From positions 8,246,001-8,310,000 of the forward strand of contig NC_060252.1 in NCBI RefSeq assembly GCF_921293095.1: 64,000 nucleotides of DNA. Direction: 5' to 3'. Both the position numbers and the translations under genes were made by a program. The notes beneath the pieces are model-generated. The model worked only from the letters and a program-made list of their open reading frames with translations. It did not search any database and was not told the origin of the DNA. Of the stretch, positions 60,201 to 64,000 are shown one piece after another. This stretch comes from Ischnura elegans (taxonomy: Eukaryota > Arthropoda > Insecta > Odonata > Coenagrionidae). The stretch's first letter is position 1. Each line of letters begins with the position of its first letter.

Positions 60201-63200
60201 TAATTACCAATAATTTCATGTTAGTAGTCATGAGAATGACATTGAATTTGCCACCATTGAGCGTTGAAAATGTGAATGAGCAAAATGATGTTTGATATTT
60301 TTTATTCAGATTGGAAAAATGCTGTGCCAATTTTCCTTCCACTGGTGGTCTCATCAAGTAAACATTCACTACTTATCTACCTATGGGATTTACGCACAAA
60401 GAACTTTTTCCATTGTTTTGAAGTTTTAATCACTTTTAATTTAAAAATTTTAGAGATGTGCGAATAGTATCCGCGAATACTCGAATACCTCGAATAATAG
60501 AAAGTATTCGATATTCGAGATCTCGAATAGTTATGCCAAAGGTACCGTCTCGAATACCTCGAATACTTTGAATTTCGCGTCATACACTGTCGCTCGCACG
60601 TCGTTGGTAGTTGACTCGGAAAAATGAGAACTGAAGTCGTCTAGTGCATGCAGCGCCGTTTTAGGCAAGCTGACGAAATACATCAAATTCGCGGGTTCGA
60701 GCGGTGAAAAGAGTTCGACGTGGGGAACAGAAATTGATCAGATGAAAAAAATCCGAAAATCCCAGGTGTCCCCTATCAGGAGAACCTCAGTTCCGTGGGA
60801 TAGCAACATTGGCGCATTTCCCACGATCCGCTATCCCCATCCATTCAGCGTTCGCCCCACCCCCTCCGACGATTTTCTCTTCCCCGAAAACAAAAAAAAA
60901 GGTCCCGGCTCGTGCAGGGATCGTATTACGAAGACCTCAGCTTTGAAAAAAATATCAAGTTACCGGAAAATAATAGAATCGTGTTTCACCCTTCCCTCTT
61001 TCTCCCCACTGACCATTTTCCCGCATCCATCTTTTGATAAAATGAGAGGAGGTGTTTGCCGTGTGTCCTTTGTGGCTAATAATGACAGGCACTTATTTTG
61101 AATCTTCCCCAGGAGATGAAACTACCATAGGGAGGAATTCAGTGCCGTGGGATAGTGGCATTGGCGCATTTCCCACGATCTGCTATCCCCCTCCATTCAG
61201 CATTCGCCTCAACCACTCTTGACGATTTCCTCTTCTCCGAAATCAAACAAAAGATCCCAGCTCGCGCAGGGATTGTATTACAAAGACCTTAGCTTCAAAA
61301 AATATCAAGTTACGCGAGAAAAATAAAAACGTGTCTCGCGCCCACCCCCTTTTCTCACCCACTGACCTTTTTCTACCTACCTGCTTCGAATTTCCCCCTT
61401 TCTGGAGGTCAACTGCTGCATGAGTCATCTACTAGCCCGAAAGGTGTCTAACAATGACTTTCGGCAATTGTTATTACACCTTTATTGGATTGAAATATTA
61501 GTAATGTGCGCGTAATTTAAAAAAGAATAAGACCAAACACGACATATTTCTGACTTTATTTAAGCATTTTGCGCAGGAAAATAAATACCGGGAAGAAGAA
61601 GAAATACGACGGAGGCGTAATGCTCAAATAGGGTGGTTTTTTTTATTGCCTAAATCGAAATATTAATACTCCTGAAGTACGTATTTAACGCTTTTAGAGT
61701 TTTATAAGACTATATCTATTTTTCGCGATTAAATTAAAAGTGAAAATTTTCAAGCGCGCGAAAACGCGACGGTTAAGTATGAATGCCGGGAAAAACTCCG
61801 CGTGACGTCGTTCTGGTTCCCGCTGCCGCAAGTGAGGTGACCTTGGGGCGAGGCTCTGAGCGCTATTACGACGCAGGATGCTAGCAGGTAGCCGAGTACC
61901 ATGCTAGCTAGTAGCGCTTGGCTTAAATAAGGATTATTAATACCTTATCAAACAGACTGTGTGATTATTAAGACATGTTTCCCTGAGCTCTGTGCCTCAT
62001 GCATGCATTGGTAACCTCAGACGATGTAAAACTCCGATCCTCTCGTGTAGAAACTAGGTCCCTGTGATGTCACGTGGAGTGGCATCGCATAGGCGCCAAT
62101 CTGGCCTTTTTCAAATGAGGTAAAATTGAACATTGCCATTAGTCTAAACCGGTATTTCTAGAACGAAATAATTTGTATATTATGAATACACTAATGGTGG
62201 GTAACGAATCACAATCAATACCTTTCGTTTTCTTTAATGAAGGAAACTACCCTATTGTTTACATAAAATTAAAATATTCCATTAATCAGCTAAATTCCTG
62301 TTTGAATCCTTTAAAGGCAATCACAATTACTCGCCAAAATCTTTGGTTTCCTGCTGCATAGGCGACCTAGTCAAACATTTTCACATTCATCATTTAGTAT
62401 TCGAGGTATTCGAAATTCGAGGTATTCGAATATTCGAGCTATGATTTAATATTCGAATTCGATATTCGAATTCGAGAAATCTACTATTCGACCCATCCCT
62501 AAAAAATTTATGAATTTGAATGAGTTTTAAGGAAAAAATATTTTCTGTGTTAAAGTTTTGCCTACACCCAGCTAACTGATCTGTTCACTAGTAAAATCGC
62601 TAATCCGAAATGAGTCTGGTCTTAAGCATTCCAGATTATCGATCTTCTACTGTAATAATTTCTGCCTGGACAGGAAATGGTAAATTTTTCTGTTTGCTGT
62701 TATCATTCCCAAATTATATTTTGTGTTACCTTAAGAGGAAAAAAGTAGAAAATTTTATGTGATGATTCACCGGAAAAGTGATGCACTGTCATAAATCATG
62801 TCACTTTATTATATCCTCATATACACATATGCATAGTGAACTATTTATGTTTTTCATATCATTGCATTGAACCTTTCTTCCTGTTTTCTGTACTTTTACA
62901 TAACATATTGAAATAAACACTTGCAATTTTTGGTGGCTATTAAATTGATTTTCATGATTATTACATAACATTTATTACAAGTGTTTATTTCTGTATGGAA
63001 AAATTCCACTCCATCACATTTGGATTTTCAAATTTTATTACATGTCACAAAAGACTGTCATAACCACAGTTGCAAAGATATTAGCATGAAAGAAAGAAGT
63101 TTTTACCTGAAAAAATAATTTCACCTGATGCAATGAAGACTGTCCCTGGTTGTATTATTATCACTTGCCGTTTTTGGGAGCTTAAAGCTTTTAGTTTCAC

Positions 63201-64000
63201 AAGGTTTGTATCGATTGCAGACTGTGTCCTCCAGGGTAATGTAAGCAGATGAAATTGATTCATTTTTAGGTGTTCTCTTCGTATTTGCCGTGTTGTTTTA
63301 TCTTATTTCAACCTAGCACAGTAGAAATAAAGAAAACACTGTATTGAAGGAAAGGATTTCATCTGATTGACATTGTCCCTGATGATACAGTCTGCAGTGG
63401 ACGTGAAAGCTTGGAACACAGTAGTTCCGTAAAGTGGCAAAGTTGTTTGACTGGTATCTGAGCCTGAATTGAATAGTTGCTGATTGGTTATGCCATGAGT
63501 TACACCATTGAGCTATCTTCTGTCAAAAAAGTTTTTTGTTACGAAGTTCATCCTTTTAACCCTTTCGTACCAGGCTCCTTCACGGAAAGTTGGTTTTGGC
63601 TGCACGAAGGCTTTGAGTATTTCTTTTTCGCCCTGTACGGAGTTGTTTCTCGGCAAGGAATTGTCCAGGTAGTCGCTTCCTCCACTTAATGATCTTGCCT
63701 TTCGGGGTGCTGGACCATTTCCTCGGCATCTGGTCAAATATTTATAATCCTATTTATAATTTATTATAATCCTTAACACTTTTCCCGAAGGCAGCCCATC
63801 ACGGCGTACTTTTGCGGTCAGTTTATTGTTACTAGAGTGATTTTAATTTTTTTTAATTGTTACTACTGCAGCAAATGTTAGTTTATCAATGTATACCTTT
63901 CATTTTGCAATTCCTCTAGAACTTAAAAACAAAGTTTTACGGTTATTTTTAGGGTTTTCAGCAAAAGGGCATTACATATATCATAGACCAACAAATACTT
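33222..64000 (+). CDS. UBN1: Ubinuclein/yemanuclein, HIRA histone chaperone subunit (3' end outside the window)
   Basis: Coding exons: 33222-33386, 43945-44076, 44160-44261, 44339-44485, 44946-45050, 49603-49801, 50932-51147, 53789-53990, 54913-55071 and 56036-56116. All phases agree, giving 502 codons plus 2 bases before a GTAAGT donor; the rest lies beyond 64000. Residues ~20-50 ([22 protein letters not shown]) match the ubinuclein N terminus. Residues ~73-160 are the Hpc2-related/HUN domain: [49 protein letters not shown]. An acidic run follows (186-206), then a Lys-rich and Ser-rich linker. From ~390 the ubinuclein middle domain begins ([26 protein letters not shown]). In this family the HUN domain binds HIRA and H3/H4 for replication-independent H3.3 deposition. 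It starts 4.6 kb after GCNA on the same strand. Confidence 0.92.
33441..37086 (+). other. Ubinuclein intron 1, first part
   Basis: This is long intronic sequence with no recognised element or exon. Short GC-richer patches near 34290-34340 (GGACGCTCCCGTACGCG) may be promoter-proximal regulatory DNA. Confidence 0.4.
37020..37075 (+). repeat. tRNA-like SINE head
   Basis: TGGCCTAGTGG is a perfect A-box match, and CGGTTTCAAACAT about 20 bases on is a weak B box. It lies directly before the MITE at 37087, which may have interrupted it: a similar GTGGCTCAAGAG stretch follows that MITE. Confidence 0.35.
37087..37486. mobile_element. MITE with GGGGCRTCCATTAATTRCGTGAG ends, 400 bp
   Basis: The left end GGGGCATCCATTAATTGCG and the reverse complement of the right end GGGGCGTCCATTAATTACG match at nearly every base. 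It contains a G run of about 17 at 37390 and sub-repeats of TCTCACGT/ATCTCGCG. The superfamily is not assigned, and the target duplication is unclear. Confidence 0.75.
37487..38763 (+). other. Ubinuclein intron 1, second part
   Basis: Intronic sequence with no recognised feature. Confidence 0.35.
38764..38950. mobile_element. hAT-type MITE, 187 bp
   Basis: The ends CAGCGTTTCCCGAAC and, reverse-complemented, CAGCGGTTCCCAAAC are inverted. Perfect 8-bp repeats GTTTAGTG (38756-38763 and 38951-38958) flank it. CGCGACCCC motifs repeat inside. The target duplication is intact, so it is fairly young. Confidence 0.9.
39491..39786. mobile_element. hAT-like MITE with GCGGGCC motifs, 296 bp
   Basis: TTAACCAG before and CTAACCAG after the unit give an 8-bp target duplication with one mismatch. 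CGCGGGCCGGAT and GCGGGCCGTATTTT occur near the two ends. The right end has GGTTGCAAACCGG, as in known hAT-derived MITEs. Confidence 0.65.
39787..40894 (+). other. Ubinuclein intron 1, third part
   Basis: AT-rich intronic sequence with no recognised feature. Confidence 0.35.
40895..41985. repeat. Large inverted repeat (~1.1 kb) with ~380-bp arms
   Basis: The left arm 40895-41271 matches the reverse complement of 41607-41985: TTGTTGTAAACAACGCAAAT, CTCTGCTAACTTCG, AACCAATGGGTCAATTGA and GCTGGTACGTA occur in mirrored order. A spacer of about 335 bp separates the arms and includes a GC-richer patch. The arms have diverged by small changes. It could be a fold-back element or a long-TIR MITE; no target duplication was found. 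Confidence 0.85.
41986..43944 (+). other. Ubinuclein intron 1, last part
   Basis: A - strand frame of 164 codons (42457-42951) has no recognisable domain and is probably repeat-derived. A SINE-like piece lies at 43165-43235. The intron ends TTTTTCTTGCAG at 43944. Confidence 0.4.
43165..43235 (-). repeat. tRNA-like SINE fragment
   Basis: On the - strand CAGGTTCAATCCTC is a close B-box match, with CCCGGTGTGTACCGC about 35 bases before it as a weak A box. Confidence 0.4.
45051..45535 (+). other. Ubinuclein intron 5, before the pogo-like element
   Basis: AT-rich sequence with no recognised feature. Confidence 0.35.
46009..47050 (-). mobile_element. Mariner element with an internal deletion and a nested MITE
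   Basis: The ends TTAGGTGCGCAAC are exact inverses (46009 and 47050) flanked by TA. The - strand shows the N-terminal mariner transposase helix-turn-helix: [53 protein letters not shown]. The catalytic region is mostly missing: without the nested MITE only ~880 bp remain against the usual ~1.3 kb. Frameshifts separate the visible blocks. It sits inside the pogo-like element in ubinuclein intron 5. Confidence 0.9.
46421..46580. mobile_element. TA-target MITE, 160 bp, inside the mariner
   Basis: The left end CCGTATTTCTCCGAATGAAG and the right end CTTTATTCAGACACATACGG are inverted, each edged by TA. The middle carries a C run at the left and a G run at the right (CCCCCC ... GGGGGG), so the whole unit can fold back. 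It is the innermost layer of a three-level nest. Confidence 0.85.
47051..48581. other. Remaining interior of the pogo-like element
   Basis: The stretch 47240-48460 is more GC-rich than its surroundings (for example CTGGCCTGGGTGGAGC) and may be another insertion. I could not find its ends or any coding domain. Confidence 0.35.
48584..49602 (+). other. Ubinuclein intron 5, after the pogo-like element
   Basis: AT-rich sequence ending in TTTTTTCTTTAG before exon 6. No feature was recognised. Confidence 0.4.
49802..50931 (+). other. Ubinuclein intron 6
   Basis: Intronic sequence with a GTATAG donor and a CTTTTTTTCAG acceptor. No repeat or exon was recognised. Confidence 0.4.
51148..52587 (+). 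other. Ubinuclein intron 7, first part
   Basis: A possible SINE piece lies on the - strand near 51355-51420 (B-box-like GGGTTCGTATCCC). Several short frames have no recognisable domain. Confidence 0.35.
52588..53246 (+). mobile_element. TA-target MITE (Tc1/mariner-type), complete copy 1
   Basis: It begins GGTTAGTTTCCTTC and ends GGAAACCACCC, with TA on both sides. It shares the full body of the copies at 59153 and 61631, including GAAAACGAAAGGCATTGATT, CGCTACCAGCTAGCAGGG and GGAACCAGAAYGA. Length 659 bp and non-coding. Confidence 0.85.
53991..54912 (+). other. Ubinuclein intron 8
   Basis: Intronic, with a GTGAGT donor and a CTGTAATAG acceptor. No element was recognised. Confidence 0.45.
55072..56035 (+). 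other. Ubinuclein intron 9, a GC-AG intron
   Basis: The intron begins GCAAGT instead of GTRAGT and ends TTATTGTAG. The junction AG/GCAAGT...TAG/A joins EPMR to [11 protein letters not shown], which is exactly the continuous family sequence, so the rare GC donor is well supported. The intron holds the hairpin at 55279-55319. Confidence 0.8.
55279..55319. repeat. Perfect 18-bp hairpin in ubinuclein intron 9
   Basis: GCTAAATACAGTAGTACT is followed by a five-base loop ACTTG and its exact reverse complement. Related GAGTACTAC motifs lie just before it. It resembles the pol III or MITE-end hairpins left by small elements. A miRNA-like role is not supported by the short stem. Confidence 0.9.
56167..57657. 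mobile_element. Non-autonomous hAT element, 1.5 kb
   Basis: The ends TGGGGATGGACGGATCC and, reverse-complemented, TAGGGATGGCTGGATCGGG are flanked by perfect 8-bp repeats ATTATATC (56159-56166 and 57658-57665). TAGGGATGG is a common hAT tip. Both ends carry many GGATCC, GGATAT and GGATCT motifs. No transposase was recognised. It lies 50 bases after exon 10 of ubinuclein. Confidence 0.85.
59153..59887 (+). mobile_element. TA-target MITE (Tc1/mariner-type), complete copy 2
   Basis: The ends GGGTAGTTTCCT and, reverse-complemented, GGGTGGTTTCCT are flanked by TA at 59151-59152 and 59888-59889. At 735 bp it is the longest copy and seems nearest full length. It carries CACGTGACGTCA at 59331-59342. 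Non-coding. Confidence 0.9.
60451..62501. mobile_element. Non-autonomous hAT element with TATTCGA-rich ends, 2.05 kb
   Basis: The ends TAGAGATGTGCGAATAG and, reverse-complemented, TAGGGATGGGTCGAATAG are flanked by perfect AAAAATTT repeats (60443-60450 and 62502-62509). Both subterminal regions are packed with CGAATA and TATTCGA motifs. The interior has an imperfect tandem duplication of ~330 bp (about 60784-61100 and 61130-61450, landmark GGCGCATTTCCCACGATC) and a nested MITE at 61631. The 119-codon frame at 60742 lies in this repeat and looks like chance. Confidence 0.85.
61631..62252 (-). mobile_element. TA-target MITE (Tc1/mariner-type), complete copy 3, reversed
   Basis: The ends GGGTGGTTTT and GGAAACTACCC are flanked by TA (61629-61630 and 62253-62254). 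The body is the reverse complement of the copies at 52588 and 59153, shortened to 622 bp. It is nested in the hAT element at 60451-62501. Confidence 0.85.
62653..64000 (+). other. Ubinuclein intron continuing to the window end
   Basis: I looked for the next ubinuclein exon, which should encode the WNDEIR-type part of the middle domain, and did not find it. AT-rich, with no recognised element. Confidence 0.45.

Larger units (their letters stand above)
57872..62652. mobile_element. Pogo-like element, 4.8 kb including nested insertions
   Basis: The left end CAGTGGAAGATCTATAATCTG and the reverse complement of the right end CAGTAGAAGATCGATAATCTG differ at two positions and are flanked by TA. About 2 kb remains after removing the nested units at 59153-59887 and 60451-62501. 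No transposase was recognised. It lies in the ubinuclein intron after exon 10. Confidence 0.75.

Noticed and set aside
60742-61101. 119-codon frame in the TATTCGA hAT element
   Set aside because: It lies in the internal tandem duplication, and the second duplicate does not keep the frame.

Overview
The window is animal nuclear DNA, AT-rich, with spliced protein-coding genes, long introns and a dense load of transposable elements. The gene families, the RTE-type LINE pieces, the mariner copy and the mix of hAT, pogo-like and TA-target MITEs suggest an arthropod, probably an insect. I cannot fix the order from sequence alone. No rRNA or tRNA gene, CRISPR array or prokaryotic feature was seen.

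Two host genes can be read exon by exon, both on the + strand and tandemly placed. The first (20355-28650, nine coding exons, 970 codons) is GCNA/ACRC: a long acidic N-terminal region, a SprT-like zinc metalloprotease domain with HELCH, a CxxC zinc ribbon and a C-terminal HMG-like segment. The second (33222 to beyond the window end, ten coding exons seen, 502 codons so far) is ubinuclein/yemanuclein, the HIRA-complex subunit, with its Hpc2-related (HUN) domain and the start of the ubinuclein middle domain. One of its introns uses a GC-AG splice pair. Both genes act on chromatin: GCNA on DNA-protein crosslinks and germline genome stability, ubinuclein on histone H3.3 deposition.

From 1 to about 20 kb, upstream of GCNA, is a repeat graveyard. 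Its core is a four-layer nest: an old Ty3/gypsy pol fossil on the - strand (about 3600-13400) was split by a 7.7-kb element with ~640-bp inverted ends and a 6-bp TGTCCA target duplication (4471-12207). That element was entered by a 4.7-kb element with GGATATCC-rich ends (6623-11313), and that in turn by a hAT-type MITE (10587-10918). The GGATATCC element shares its outer tips (ATCCCACACAGCACA) with a second element at 56-2174. One carries a spliced THAP-domain gene and the other a spliced DUF4806 gene, and neither shows a transposase. This family, with identical tips but different subterminal palindrome arrays, is the most novel-looking object in the window.

The 4.6 kb between the genes holds two copies of a hAT-like MITE with perfect 8-bp target duplications, a decayed LINE piece, a SINE-like piece and a possible terminal exon of an unknown membrane protein on the - strand. 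Ubinuclein introns hold several MITEs, a ~1.1-kb inverted repeat, a pogo-like element with a mariner nested in it (which itself holds a MITE), a 1.5-kb hAT-type element, and a second pogo-like element with a hAT element and two Tc1/mariner-type MITEs inside it. Element edges were set by eye from inverted ends and target duplications. Exon edges were set from splice signals, phase and protein family fit.
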